Source: Bacteroidales bacterium (GTDB taxonomy: Bacteria; Bacteroidota; Bacteroidia; Bacteroidales; Bacteroidaceae). Taken from it: a DNA stretch of 54,662 nucleotides. Positions within the stretch are counted from its first letter, which is position 1; each line of letters begins with the position of its first letter. Made by a program: the position numbers and the translations under genes. Below the pieces are notes generated by a model. That model saw only the letters and a program-made list of their open reading frames with translations, did not search any database and was not told the DNA's origin. Location of the stretch: NCBI GenBank assembly GCA_015060965.1, contig SUXN01000018.1:1-54662 (forward strand), given 5' to 3'. Shown here piece after piece: positions 18,446 to 27,879 of this stretch.

Positions 18446-18494
18446 CAATAACAAGAAACGAGAGCCTTATGAAGCTCTCGTTTCTTGTTATTGT
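18445..18494. terminator. Bidirectional terminator between convergent genes
   Basis: A 21-bp perfect inverted repeat (18445-18465 and 18474-18494) has an eight-base loop and starts with the last base of the upstream stop codon. The core GAGAGC/GCTCTC is followed by a T-rich arm on both strands. It separates the editing gene (plus) from the PAP2 gene (minus, ending at 18504). Confidence 0.85.
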
Positions 18495-18503
18495 CCGATG
18501 ATT

Positions 18504-19208
18504 CTAATACGCAAACGTAAAGAACGATATTATAGGAATCAGCGCGAATGTTCCGAACATGACTATCAGCAACAGATACACATCCGATACAAGATAGCCG
18601 CTGGGGGTGTAGTGGTTTGATATCCAGTCGCGACGGGAATTGCGTTTACCATGTTTCTTAATGTAAATGAACAGGCGATACATTCCCCACCCTACAAGAA
18701 CACCTATCAAAGTACCGGCAAGGATATCACCGGGGTAATGTAGTCCAAGGTAAATACGTGTAAAGGCATTCATCGAAGCCCACAGGATGAGTGAAAGCGA
18801 AAGGGCCCTGTTCTTGATGAGCAGCATCACGAACACCGCAATGCCGAATGAGTTTGCAGCATGGCTCGACGTGAAGCCGTAATCCTTTCCGCGCGTCTCG
18901 GTCACCACATCGACAATATACATGAGCACGGGGTCACGTGTCGGGCGCCAACGTTCGAAGAAAGGCTTACAGAATGTTGACGAGATACCATCTGTCAATG
19001 CAACAACTCCTGCAATGATAAGAAGCAGAAGAAGGAAATCCTTCATGCTGTTGTTCTTTATCAGTACATAAGCCAACATCAATGCAAGCGGTATCCAGAT
19101 GGCCATGGAGGTATAAACCTTCATCACTCCGTCCCAGAAAAGGGAATCGCTTCCGTTCAGTGACAGCAATAGATATTTGTCAATATCCGTCAACGTGCTC
19201 AAATCCAT
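18504..19208 (-). CDS. PAP2 family membrane phosphatase
   Basis: The 234-residue protein has about six hydrophobic membrane segments and the three PAP2 signature motifs: KPFFERWRP (K81, R88), TSSH (S115, H116) and TRIYLGLHYPGD (R151, H157, D161). These residues form the phosphatase site, with H157 as expected nucleophile. Family members dephosphorylate undecaprenyl diphosphate, phosphatidate or lipid A; which applies here cannot be decided. The gene sits directly downstream of the Bat cluster (33 bp after batE) in the same direction and may be the last gene of that transcript. Confidence 0.9.
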   Translation of the reverse strand: MDLSTLTDIDKYLLLSLNGSDSLFWDGVMKVYTSMAIWIPLALMLAYVLIKNNSMKDFLLLLLIIAGVVALTDGISSTFCKPFFERWRPTRDPVLMYIVDVVTETRGKDYGFTSSHAANSFGIAVFVMLLIKNRALSLSLILWASMNAFTRIYLGLHYPGDILAGTLIGVLVGWGMYRLFIYIKKHGKRNSRRDWISNHYTPSGYLVSDVYLLLIVMFGTFALIPIISFFTFAY

Positions 19209-19241
19209 AGTATTGTGGTGTTTGTGTTTGAACTAAGAGCA

Positions 19242-20030
19242 TCAGATACGCTCGATATCGCCGCTCTTTACCCAGCCTACGGTACCGTCCTCAAGCTGGA
19301 CCTCTTTCCAACTGTCTATGGTATCGTCGGTAATTGTGACCTTGCGGCCCTCGTGTATCTTGATGAGTGCAGTGCTTGAGCCCGGTGCACTCATCATCGT
19401 AACCTCCTCTTTCATTACAATGGCCTTTGACTTGTCTGTAACGATGTTGTGGAGGCTCGCAGCTGCAATATTCGCAAAAAAGCAAATGACAACAGCAATG
19501 ACGGCAATTGTTAGCCCAGTGCTACGGATGCCTCTTTTCTTTACAACAAGCATAACGGCAATGCCGACAAGTGCAATAATGAATGCTGTTACAGCAATTA
19601 CAGCCCATGTATCTACGCCAAAAGTATTGATCAAGGCATTGAACCAAGAGACAAGGAACAGTTCGGGTTGCTCTGTCACTTCGTCCTTTATATACTCCTG
19701 GGCAAATTCAAGATTGGCCTTGGCATCCTCATCAGTAGGGTCAAGCCTCAATGCACGTTCATAGTTAAGGATAGCCTTTCCTATCTCGTTTGCACGGTAA
19801 TAGGCATTGCCGAGGTTATAATACAACTGCTTTGTTGCACCTTCATCCTTAATCAACGCCTTGTAAATGGAAATGGCCTTATCGTAATGTTTCATCTCAT
19901 AGGCATCGTCAGCGTCACTTTTTGTAACAACGGTGTTGTCCGCCGCCTCAATTGCAATATCGGTCTGTGTTTCCGCTAAAGCCATAAAGGGCAAGAGCAG
20001 GAACAATAATATATATGATACTCTTTTCAT
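19242..20030 (-). CDS. batE: BatE-like protein (TPR, two membrane segments, SH3-like)
   Basis: A signal peptide (MKRVSYILLFLLLPFMALA) is followed by two to three TPR motifs (about residues 40-115; YYNLGNAYYRANEIGKAILNYERALRLDP), two membrane segments (about 138-160 and 170-192), and a C-terminal bacterial SH3-like domain (about 205-262; TITDDTIDSWKEVQLEDGTVGWV). This is the layout of BatE of the Bacteroides aerotolerance operon. It is the last bat gene, 9 bp after batD. The Bat proteins are thought to form an envelope complex with VWA proteins BatA and BatB; BatE could hold peptidoglycan through its SH3 domain. Confidence 0.9.
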   Translation of the reverse strand: MKRVSYILLFLLLPFMALAETQTDIAIEAADNTVVTKSDADDAYEMKHYDKAISIYKALIKDEGATKQLYYNLGNAYYRANEIGKAILNYERALRLDPTDEDAKANLEFAQEYIKDEVTEQPELFLVSWFNALINTFGVDTWAVIAVTAFIIALVGIAVMLVVKKRGIRSTGLTIAVIAVVICFFANIAAASLHNIVTDKSKAIVMKEEVTMMSAPGSSTALIKIHEGRKVTITDDTIDSWKEVQLEDGTVGWVKSGDIERI

Positions 20031-20038
20031 GGTCTTTC

Positions 20039-21868
20039 TTATTTAATAGAGTTCTCCATCTTGCTTATCACACTCGCGGACATAGTGTATACCTTGTCCA
20101 TTGTAGCACCCTTGTCGCCTGGAGCATAACGTGCAAACTCGCCCTCGTTGAGCAACTCCTTGAAGTTTGCAATAAGTTCATCGTCAACGCCACGGCCCGC
20201 AAGTTCATTGGCAATGTTATCCTTTGAGAGCTGTGACACAGGGATACTCAGTTTGTCGCTTGTATAGCCCCACATAGCCTTGAGGATCTCATCGTAGAAC
20301 TCATTTACCTTATTCTCCTTCATCAGCTTCTTTGCAAGTTTCAAACGCTTTACAGCAACCTTATTTGCTTTCTTTGTACGTACCAGCGAAACATTGGCAT
20401 TCTCGGCAACCTTCTTGCGGTATACAATAAGGAACAATACAAGAAGCGCTGCAGGTATCACATACAAAAGGATGTAAAGGTTCGATGTGAAGAAGAACTC
20501 ACCACTCTTCTGTGGAACATCATTGTCGAACTTTATGTGACGTATATCAGAGGCAAGAACTTTACCTTTCTCTTTATTGACAACAACATTGCCTACAGCT
20601 ACACCGGATGCCTCCTCACCTTTTGCAACCTTAACCTCAAAAGCCTCGCTTTCTATTGTCTGATACTGTTTTGTCTTGGTATTGAAATATGTGAACTTTG
20701 CTCCGGGTATGGTATATGTACCGTTTGCCTTTGGAGTGATAAGGTATTCATATACTTTCTCGCCCTGGAATCCGTTGTTTGTCAAACGGAACTTGTTGTC
20801 TATTACAGGGTCATACGACTCAAATTCAACCGGCAACTCCAATACAGGATTACTCATCAGTCTCATATTTCCGGCACCCTTCACTGTCACCTTTAGAGTA
20901 AACTCGCTATTGGTCTTCAGGTCAGTACTGCTAATGTTGCTTTTTATGGAGAAGTCACCTACTGCACCCGAGAAATCAGCAGGTCTACTTCCGGGTAACT
21001 TCTCAACATTCAGTTTCAATGAGTTTGAACGCAGGTCTTTGTTGACATTCACATATCCCGACGAGAAACCGCTGAACATCATCTCAAACGGGTCCATGTT
21101 ACGACGGCTCTGCACTGCCACTACTGCTTCAAAGTCAACTGCAGGAATCACAAGTTCCCCACTCTCCTGCGGGAACAGCACGAACTGGCGCCATACAACA
21201 GTGTTGTAATTACGGCCATTGTAATGTTCAAGCTCAAACTGCTTGTTCTGCGGCAGATCAACCTCCTGGATATTGAATCCCTTCAGCTCCGGTGAAGGAT
21301 AGCTCAAATTTGTAAGATTAACTGCTGAATACACCTTATATGTCAACAGCACAGCCTCTTGCTCATATACGTTGCTCTTGCTTAATGTAGCACGCACAAA
21401 AAGGTCCTGATCGCCAATGTTTGCAGAGTTATTGCTCTGGCGCGCACCACCTCGCTGGCCTTGAGCCCCCTGGGGGGTCTGTCCTTCAGGTAAAACCTTT
21501 ACAGTAAGAGTATTTGAAGTCAGTTCCTTTCCTGCTGCTGTGATTTTTGCTGACGGGATTGTGAACGTACCCTCCTCTTTTGCCAACAACACATAGGTGA
21601 ATGTCACACTCACCGATGAGGTCTGTTGACCGTTGTAATTGCTGTAGCTGCTTTCCGACGATATACTCGGGCCCATAAGCAGTTCAAAACCAGGAATTTC
21701 ACCGATGACCGGTTCTTTGGCATCTGTTGTGTTTACAGTGTAGGTCAACCTGAAACGTTGGTTGACGACAACCGATTTCGGGGCTGATGCTACAAACGTA
21801 ACATCATCGGCAAGCACATTGCCGATGAATGTTATAAGTAACAATGATGTTAACAATAATCTTTTCAT
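20039..21868 (-). CDS. batD: BatD oxygen tolerance protein
   Basis: The 609-residue protein has a signal peptide, a large periplasmic part made of repeated immunoglobulin-like beta domains (about residues 22-455), one membrane segment (about 464-484, LYILLYVIPAALLVLFLIVY) and a C-terminal cytoplasmic helical tail of about 120 residues containing SLVRTKKANKVAVKRLKLAKKLM. This is the layout of BatD (oxygen tolerance family). It sits between batC (36 bp) and batE (9 bp). Its beta domains probably bind the VWA domains of BatA and BatB in the periplasm. Confidence 0.93.
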   Translation of the reverse strand: MKRLLLTSLLLITFIGNVLADDVTFVASAPKSVVVNQRFRLTYTVNTTDAKEPVIGEIPGFELLMGPSISSESSYSNYNGQQTSSVSVTFTYVLLAKEEGTFTIPSAKITAAGKELTSNTLTVKVLPEGQTPQGAQGQRGGARQSNNSANIGDQDLFVRATLSKSNVYEQEAVLLTYKVYSAVNLTNLSYPSPELKGFNIQEVDLPQNKQFELEHYNGRNYNTVVWRQFVLFPQESGELVIPAVDFEAVVAVQSRRNMDPFEMMFSGFSSGYVNVNKDLRSNSLKLNVEKLPGSRPADFSGAVGDFSIKSNISSTDLKTNSEFTLKVTVKGAGNMRLMSNPVLELPVEFESYDPVIDNKFRLTNNGFQGEKVYEYLITPKANGTYTIPGAKFTYFNTKTKQYQTIESEAFEVKVAKGEEASGVAVGNVVVNKEKGKVLASDIRHIKFDNDVPQKSGEFFFTSNLYILLYVIPAALLVLFLIVYRKKVAENANVSLVRTKKANKVAVKRLKLAKKLMKENKVNEFYDEILKAMWGYTSDKLSIPVSQLSKDNIANELAGRGVDDELIANFKELLNEGEFARYAPGDKGATMDKVYTMSASVISKMENSIK

Positions 21869-21904
21869 TATAACAATAACGTATTTTCTTCTAAAATAGA
21901 TTCC

Positions 21905-22693
21905 TTACCAATTCTTTTCAAGGTCGACTTTAATACCTTGCACAGCTTTCTCCTCGTCCATCTTCTCACGGAGCTCTTTCTCATCCTGCATTACAGCCTC
22001 AAGCATACGCTCATAATTCTCCTTCTTCTGCTGTTCCTGCTGCTGTTGCTGCTGGTTCTGCTGTTGCTGTTCTTGCTGCTGATCCTGTTGTTGATTCTGC
22101 TGTTGGTCTTGCTGTTGTTGCTGATCCTGTTGGTTCTGCTGATTCTGCTGCTGTTGCTGCTGGTTGTCATTTTTCAACAGGTACTGCACAACTGCAAGAT
22201 TATAACGTGTGTTCTCATTTGTGGGATCATTTCGCAGCGCTTCCTTATATGCAGCCTCGGCAGCCTGCAATGTATCACGCAGATGGAACGAGAGTCCCAA
22301 GTTGTGGTTGGCTTTTGCCAGTTCACCCTTGTCATTGCTGTTCTCGATTGCCTTACCGAACATTCTCTCAGCCTCCTTATATCCATCAAGAACGGTCTGT
22401 GGGTCAGGATTTCCACCCTTCACATCCTTGTAATTCTTTAGAAGGATATTGGTGCCATTGTTGTAGCTGGATATCGAATTTAGTGTATCCATGCTGTACG
22501 CCCTTCCATAAGGCTTCATCGCCTTCTCGAACAGACTGTCTTTATGCAATTCATTTCCATTTATCAGATACTCACGTACGCTCTTTGAAGTCGGTGAACC
22601 ATGAACGATAAGTGAATATGCCGAGTACGCCACAATTATTGAAGCCAGCACAATCAATGCAATGTATATGTATTTACTTTTTGAGCTATTCAT
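21905..22693 (-). CDS. batC: BatC-like TPR protein with a glutamine tract
   Basis: The protein has an N-terminal membrane anchor (about residues 7-30), TPR repeats in residues 45-175 (AEAAYKEALRNDPTNENTRYNLAVV is a clear unit, read in parts), and then a very Gln-rich stretch at residues 177-222 (nearly all Gln with scattered Asn, Asp and Glu). The end (EKMDEEKAVQGIKVDLEKNW) is conserved in BatC proteins. The Gln tract corresponds to a low-complexity CTG/TTG-rich DNA stretch at about 22028-22165, which could vary in length by slippage. The gene lies between batB (31 bp) and batD (36 bp). Confidence 0.9.
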   Translation of the reverse strand: MNSSKSKYIYIALIVLASIIVAYSAYSLIVHGSPTSKSVREYLINGNELHKDSLFEKAMKPYGRAYSMDTLNSISSYNNGTNILLKNYKDVKGGNPDPQTVLDGYKEAERMFGKAIENSNDKGELAKANHNLGLSFHLRDTLQAAEAAYKEALRNDPTNENTRYNLAVVQYLLKNDNQQQQQQNQQNQQDQQQQQDQQQNQQQDQQQEQQQQNQQQQQQEQQKKENYERMLEAVMQDEKELREKMDEEKAVQGIKVDLEKNW

Positions 22694-22724
22694 ATCAACT
22701 GTCGAATGTAAACCGTTCTACCTT

Positions 22725-23747
22725 TCAATTCTTCTGTTTTCTCCTGTCAGGACTGTTGACGATGTCGACTATGCCGACAACAACAATATCGGTAACAAGC
22801 AACAGGAAAGCAAGAAGAGCTATAATACCATACTGTTCCTTGAACTTTGTGAAGATCTCAGTCTTCACCTCGTCTTTTGTCAAAGTGTCAAGCTCGTTCT
22901 CAATAAACTCCTGTGCGCTGTTGGTGTTGTCAACCCTGATATATGTTCCGTTACCTGCTGCCGCAATACTCTGTGCCATAGCTTCGTTGAGCTTCGTAAC
23001 GACAATGTTACCCTCACGGTCACGCAGGAAATCATCTGTTCCCTCAACAGGTATTCTGCCACCCTTTGGGGTACCGATACCCATCACGTATACCTTTATG
23101 CCCATCTCCGAAGCACGGCGTGCGGCCTCTTCTGCACCACCCTCATGGTTCTCGCCATCGGTAATTACCACAACGGCTTTTCCAATCTTTTCGTTGTCGC
23201 TGAAACTGCGGCAGGCAAGGTCGATAGCTTCCCCGACGTTCGTACCCTGACGTTTGATAAGCGACGGACTTATCTGGTTCAGGAACATATTTGCCGATAC
23301 CTGGTCATCGGTAATGGGCAACTGCACGAATGCATCACCGGCATACACAATAAGCGCAAACTTGTTGCCCGATGCCTGTGTCATCATACGTGATATAAGC
23401 CTCTTTGCCTTGTCAAGACGCGTAGGGACAATATCCTCGGCCATCATTGAATTGGAAATATCCAATGCCACTACAACCTCGACGCCCTTTGTTGTCAGTG
23501 TCTCTTTCTTTGTTCCGTAACGTGGACGTGCAAGTGCCACTACCAGAAGCGCAAGTGCCACTATCGAAAGCCAAAATGTAACCCTTGACCTCAAGACTGC
23601 CGATGAGGGCAACAGGGCCTTCATCAACCCGGCATCGCCATACTGTGCAATGTTCTTCCTTCTCCTCGCATTGGAATAGAAGTACAATGCCACGAAAAAC
23701 AGTACGGCTATAAGTATATACAGAAAATGTGGATCCTTAAAACTCAT
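22725..23747 (-). CDS. batB: BatB von Willebrand factor A membrane protein
   Basis: Two N-terminal membrane segments (about residues 8-24 and 55-75) and one near the C-terminus (about 310-330) flank a VWA domain (about 88-285). The metal-ion site is intact: DISNSM (DxSxS) and VVITDGENHEG are visible. BatB pairs with BatA in the Bacteroides aerotolerance complex. The protein ends in a short basic tail (RRKQKN). It is 12 bp downstream of batA and 31 bp upstream of batC, consistent with one transcript. Confidence 0.93.
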   Translation of the reverse strand: MSFKDPHFLYILIAVLFFVALYFYSNARRRKNIAQYGDAGLMKALLPSSAVLRSRVTFWLSIVALALLVVALARPRYGTKKETLTTKGVEVVVALDISNSMMAEDIVPTRLDKAKRLISRMMTQASGNKFALIVYAGDAFVQLPITDDQVSANMFLNQISPSLIKRQGTNVGEAIDLACRSFSDNEKIGKAVVVITDGENHEGGAEEAARRASEMGIKVYVMGIGTPKGGRIPVEGTDDFLRDREGNIVVTKLNEAMAQSIAAAGNGTYIRVDNTNSAQEFIENELDTLTKDEVKTEIFTKFKEQYGIIALLAFLLLVTDIVVVGIVDIVNSPDRRKQKN

Positions 23748-23759
23748 ATCATCAGCACT

Positions 23760-24749
23760 TTATGGAATTCTTCTTAAAATGGTGTACCTCAACAACAGCT
23801 CAAGCATCAGAGAGAGCACTGCAAACAGTGCAAAAATCTGGTACAGTTCCTCATACTCCTGATACTGCTGAACATTGAGTTTTGTACGTTCCAACTTATC
23901 AATCTCGCTGTAGATCTGACGCAAACTCTCCTTGTCTGTTGCACGGAAATACTCTCCACCTGTTGCCACGGCAATATTCTCAAGTGTCTTCTCGTCAATC
24001 TCAACAGGTATATTCATAGTTCCGTAAGGAGTGGGATAAGGCGCTTCCTTCTTGTCTGTTCCCACACCTATGGTATATATCCTGATACCGAACTCCTTTG
24101 CCATATCAGCAGCAGCTTCGGGGGTAATCTCTCCCCTATTGTTTATACCGTCAGTCAACAGGATTATGACTTTCGAAACAGCCTTGCTGTCTTTTAGGCG
24201 TGAAACACTGTTCGCAATACCCATACCTATTGCCGTTCCGTCAGCAATGATACCTTTGGCAGCAATATCACAATCGATTGCACTCAGCATATTTGCAAGC
24301 GCAATATGATCAATTGTAAGCGGACACTGTGTAAAACTCTCACCGGCAAAGATGGTAAGTCCGATGTTGTCATCCTTGCGACCGGCAATAAAATCCTGCG
24401 CCACCTCCTTTGCTGCCTCAAGTCGGTTAGGCTCAAGGTCCATTGCAAGCATACTGGTAGATACGTCAGTAGCAAGCATGATATCGATACCCTCGACATC
24501 CCTTTCCTCCCATTCGCTTGTCAGCTGCGGACGTGCAAGCACAATTATCAACAGGGCGAGGGTCAGTACCCTCAAAGCAAACGGTATATGGACAAGGTAA
24601 TTCCTGAAGCTCTTTACATCTTTTGCAAACGGGAGCGTAGTCGATACCTTCATCGAAGGTTTCAACCTCTTTCCCATAAACAGGTACCAGACAACGTATG
24701 CGATGAGTGGTATAAAGAGCAATAAATATCCTATCTGTGAAAAAATCAT
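23760..24749 (-). CDS. batA: BatA von Willebrand factor A membrane protein
   Basis: The 329-residue protein has N-terminal membrane segments at about residues 8-25 and 54-74, a VWA domain (about 88-290) and a C-terminal segment (about 302-322). The metal-ion site DVSTSM and the motif ILLTDGINNRG are intact. The PYPTPYGT loop near residue 235 is typical of BatA. It starts 11 bp after the membrane protein gene upstream and is followed by batB after 12 bp. BatA and BatB of this family are thought to act in the periplasm or envelope together with a MoxR ATPase. Confidence 0.93.
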   Translation of the reverse strand: MIFSQIGYLLLFIPLIAYVVWYLFMGKRLKPSMKVSTTLPFAKDVKSFRNYLVHIPFALRVLTLALLIIVLARPQLTSEWEERDVEGIDIMLATDVSTSMLAMDLEPNRLEAAKEVAQDFIAGRKDDNIGLTIFAGESFTQCPLTIDHIALANMLSAIDCDIAAKGIIADGTAIGMGIANSVSRLKDSKAVSKVIILLTDGINNRGEITPEAAADMAKEFGIRIYTIGVGTDKKEAPYPTPYGTMNIPVEIDEKTLENIAVATGGEYFRATDKESLRQIYSEIDKLERTKLNVQQYQEYEELYQIFALFAVLSLMLELLLRYTILRRIP

Positions 24750-24760
24750 CTCAAAACTCT

Positions 24761-25840
24761 TTAACTAAACATATTGTACAGGTCGGTAGTGAGCAGGACT
24801 GCCACTCCGATAATGATTACCGCCAGGATTATCACTGATGCAAGCAACACCCTTTTCTGCTTGAGTGAGCGCTCGCTGACAATACGCTGCTCGGTAGGCT
24901 GCTTGATGTTTTCCTCCTCAATGTTCTTTGTAGCATTCACAAACTCGACTGCATTGAGCATGTTACGGTCATTCTCGTACATTGTCGGGTGCATCTTTGC
25001 AAACTTCACAAGGTCGGCAACCTCAAGAATCTCCTTGAGTTCCTTTATGCTCTCCTTGTCCTTTATCTTCAGCAGTTCGTCAACAATCTCAGATGTGGTC
25101 ATCTCCATTGCATTGAACCCGAAACGTCGCTCAAGATATTCACGAAGAACATCCGTAAGCTGGGTGTAATATGCCTTCTCGTTACCTTCTACACGCAGAG
25201 AAGTGTCACCCTTTATCTCATCGATCTTGTTAATGGCAACAATATGTGACGGGAGTTTGGGTTTAATCTTTATGATACGTATTATCGGTTTGTTGTTTAT
25301 AAGCCTTATCACGACCCATGCAAACAACGCCCCTACAAAGAGCAGGATTGTCGCAAGGTATACCGAGTCACGTATCTCTTCCCATGTCAACTCAACCTCT
25401 ATTACATTCCCGGGACCGGCTATGTTGTATATATTGGCCGTATCAATCTCAACGCTGTATACATCAAGAACCATCCTGTTCGATTTGAACGTATCGCTAT
25501 TGACAACAACATTGAATGGTGCAATATTGTATCTCGTACTGTCAAAAGAGGTTATGAGATACTCCTGGACATATCTGTCTCTACGCCCCTCATCAATACT
25601 CTCCTTGTACTCCTTGCCCTCGAGAATCTCAATGCCGTCAACCAGCACCTGCTCCTTTAGCGGTGGCATGACCACCTCACTCCCGGAGTCGACACTCAGG
25701 TCAAGCGTGGCTTTAGTCTGCTCACCGATTCTTATTGCAAAAGTATCGAGTTTAGCATTAAGTATGACATTCTGTGCAACAACAGCTGTCGCATTCAATG
25801 CCATTATTAATGAAACAATATATAATATTCTCTTTTTCAT
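24761..25840 (-). CDS. Bat-cluster membrane protein with beta domain and cytoplasmic tail
   Basis: A signal peptide (cleavage near VVAQ, residue 23) precedes a periplasmic BatD-like beta domain (about residues 24-155), a membrane segment (about 161-181), a cytoplasmic helical region (about 195-310; HIVAINKIDEIKG and YYTQLTDVLREYLERRFG) and a second membrane segment near the C-terminus (about 330-351). The helical region resembles DUF4381-type proteins found next to MoxR and DUF58 genes. Its place between the DUF58 gene (34 bp) and batA (11 bp) is usual for Bacteroidales, so it is probably a further complex subunit. Confidence 0.85.
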   Translation of the reverse strand: MKKRILYIVSLIMALNATAVVAQNVILNAKLDTFAIRIGEQTKATLDLSVDSGSEVVMPPLKEQVLVDGIEILEGKEYKESIDEGRRDRYVQEYLITSFDSTRYNIAPFNVVVNSDTFKSNRMVLDVYSVEIDTANIYNIAGPGNVIEVELTWEEIRDSVYLATILLFVGALFAWVVIRLINNKPIIRIIKIKPKLPSHIVAINKIDEIKGDTSLRVEGNEKAYYTQLTDVLREYLERRFGFNAMEMTTSEIVDELLKIKDKESIKELKEILEVADLVKFAKMHPTMYENDRNMLNAVEFVNATKNIEEENIKQPTEQRIVSERSLKQKRVLLASVIILAVIIIGVAVLLTTDLYNMFS

Positions 25841-25874
25841 TATTTTATATGCATTTCATTGAAGCGCATTAAAG

Positions 25875-26744
25875 TTACCCTCGTTGAGCAAAAAGGTTCA
25901 TGAGCGCCTTGACGTAATCCTGGTCGGTCCTTATTGAAACCGAATCGACACCGCTTTTTTTCAGGGTCTCTTCAAGTTTCTCGCGCTGTGTCCTCCACCA
26001 CTCACGCTGTGCTGCCTGTACCTTTGACGATGAGGTATCGACAAACATCTCCTCACCGCTCTCTGCATCACGCATCTTTATAAGACCCACTTTTGGCAAT
26101 TCCGCAAGACGACGGTCATAGACCTGGATAGCCACAACATCGTGTTTGCGGTTAGCGATTGTCATTGCGTTCTTATAGTCACTTTCATCAATAAAGTCAC
26201 TGATTACAAACGCAGTACAACGTTTCTTTAAAGCATTGGTCAAGAATTGCAGAGGAACTGTAATGTCAGTCCTTGAGCTCTCAGGTTCAAAGTTGAGCAG
26301 CTCCCTTATTATATATAGGATATGCTTACGGCCTTTCTGTGGCGGTATGAACTTCTCAACCTTGTCAGTGAAGAAGATGACACCGATCTTGTCATTGTTC
26401 TGTATGGCAGCAAATGCTATGGTGGCAGCAATCTCCGTTACCATATCACGTTTTGTCTGCTTTACAGTACCGAAGTCAAGACTCTCCGAAAGGTCAATGA
26501 CAAGCATCACTGTCAATTCGCGCTCCTCTTCAAAGACCTTGATGTACGGTCTGTTGAAACGTGCAGTCACGTTCCAGTCGATATCGCGTACATCGTCGCC
26601 GTATTGGTATTCGCGGACCTCACTGAAAGACATACCACGCCCTTTGAAGGCCGAATGGTACTCTCCGGCAAAGATGTTGTGCGAAAGACCGCGAGTCTTT
26701 ATCTCAATTTTGCGAACTTTCTTTATGAGATCACTTGTCTCCAT
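25875..26744 (-). CDS. DUF58 domain protein of the Bat cluster
   Basis: The 289-residue soluble protein has the DUF58 hallmark EYQYGDDVRDIDWNVTAR (residues about 46-63) followed by FNRPYIKVFEEEREL and a VWA-like fold starting with MLVIDLSESLDFG (DxSxS type metal site). No membrane segment is present, unlike many DUF58 proteins of other phyla. It is encoded 10 bp after moxR, and MoxR-DUF58-VWA sets are known to act as chaperone-like pairs. The protein probably links the MoxR ATPase to the membrane Bat proteins. Confidence 0.93.
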   Translation of the reverse strand: METSDLIKKVRKIEIKTRGLSHNIFAGEYHSAFKGRGMSFSEVREYQYGDDVRDIDWNVTARFNRPYIKVFEEERELTVMLVIDLSESLDFGTVKQTKRDMVTEIAATIAFAAIQNNDKIGVIFFTDKVEKFIPPQKGRKHILYIIRELLNFEPESSRTDITVPLQFLTNALKKRCTAFVISDFIDESDYKNAMTIANRKHDVVAIQVYDRRLAELPKVGLIKMRDAESGEEMFVDTSSSKVQAAQREWWRTQREKLEETLKKSGVDSVSIRTDQDYVKALMNLFAQRG

Positions 26745-26754
26745 AAATCAATGA

Positions 26755-27750
26755 TTAGGGCACTTCAACGCTGTTAAGAATAAGGCTTACAATCTCATCA
26801 GATGTCATGTTGCTTGCCTCTGCCTCATAACTCAAGCCGATACGGTGACGTAAAACGTCATGTGCGACAGCACGTACATCCTCTGGAACAACATATCCTC
26901 TACGCTTGATAAATGCGTATGCACGAGCAGCTAACGCCAAGTTTATTGAAGCACGAGGTGAAGCTCCGAATGAAATCATATCCTTCAGGTCTTTCATGCC
27001 GTACTTGTCGGGGAAACGGGTGGCGAATACTATGTCTGCAATATACTGCTCAATCTTTTCGTCAAGATAAACCTGGCGTACGATCTTTCTTGCCTCTACA
27101 ATCTCCTCAGGCTTGAGAATAGGCTTGACCTCAATCTTCTCACCTGTAATATTCTGACGGATGATTCTCTTCTCCTCAGAAAGCTCAGGATATGTGATGA
27201 CAACCTTTAACATGAAACGGTCGACCTGTGCCTCGGGAAGCGGATATGTACCCTCCTGCTCTATGGGGTTCTGTGTAGCAAGAACAAGAAATGGCTGTGG
27301 CATCTTGAAAGTCTCCTTACCGATTGTCACCTGACGCTCCTGCATTGCCTCGAGAAGAGCACTCTGCACCTTTGCCGGCGCACGGTTGATCTCATCCGCC
27401 AGAACAAAGTTAGCGAAGATAGGACCGCGCTTTACCTTGAACTCCTCATTCTTCTGGCTATATACCATTGTACCCACCACGTCGGCAGGGAGAAGGTCCG
27501 GAGTAAACTGAATACGGCTGAAGTCTGCATCAATAAGTTCCGACAGAGTCTTGATTGCAAGAGTCTTTGCAAGACCCGGGAGGCCCTCGAGTAGCACATG
27601 ACCATCGGCAAGCAGGCCGATAAGCAATGACTCAACCAAATGTTTCTGACCAACAATAACCTGGTCCATTCCTGCCTGCAGATTGGTTATGAAACCGCTC
27701 TGCCTCTCAATCATCTCATTCAATTCACGAATGTCAATTGTTGCACTCAT
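26755..27750 (-). CDS. moxR: MoxR family AAA+ ATPase
   Basis: The 331-residue protein is a full MoxR ATPase. Walker A is GLPGLAKT at residues 56-63, Walker B lies in VLADEINRAPAKVQSALLEAM (about 116-136, quoted only in part as LADEINRAP), and the sensor segment ATQNPIEQEGTYPLPEAQ is intact. The C-terminal lid domain ends at VEVP. It is the first gene of the Bat cluster, preceded by a TAATTTTG box at 27786-27793. MoxR proteins use ATP to remodel VWA-domain partners, here the DUF58 protein and BatA/BatB. Confidence 0.95.
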   Translation of the reverse strand: MSATIDIRELNEMIERQSGFITNLQAGMDQVIVGQKHLVESLLIGLLADGHVLLEGLPGLAKTLAIKTLSELIDADFSRIQFTPDLLPADVVGTMVYSQKNEEFKVKRGPIFANFVLADEINRAPAKVQSALLEAMQERQVTIGKETFKMPQPFLVLATQNPIEQEGTYPLPEAQVDRFMLKVVITYPELSEEKRIIRQNITGEKIEVKPILKPEEIVEARKIVRQVYLDEKIEQYIADIVFATRFPDKYGMKDLKDMISFGASPRASINLALAARAYAFIKRRGYVVPEDVRAVAHDVLRHRIGLSYEAEASNMTSDEIVSLILNSVEVP

Positions 27751-27785
27751 AATTATATTTTGTATTGTTTTGTTTTGATTTTGGT

Positions 27786-27793
27786 CAAAATTA
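27786..27793 (-). promoter_or_regulatory. Putative -7 box of the moxR-bat operon promoter
   Basis: On the minus strand TAATTTTG matches TAnnTTTG and ends 35 bp upstream of the moxR ATG. No TTTG is seen at 19-21 bp spacing, so the -33 element is weak or absent. Confidence 0.45.
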
Positions 27794-27879
27794 CTTCTTT
27801 TGTCAGAGTTAAGGTGTCAATTTTATACAAAGAGGTTTAACCATTGTTAAACATAACATTCTTTAACTCTGCAACCCGT

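Noticed and set aside
22028..22165. CTG/TTG-rich stretch as a non-coding repeat
   Set aside because: It is in frame with batC and codes for the Gln tract between conserved TPR and C-terminal parts.
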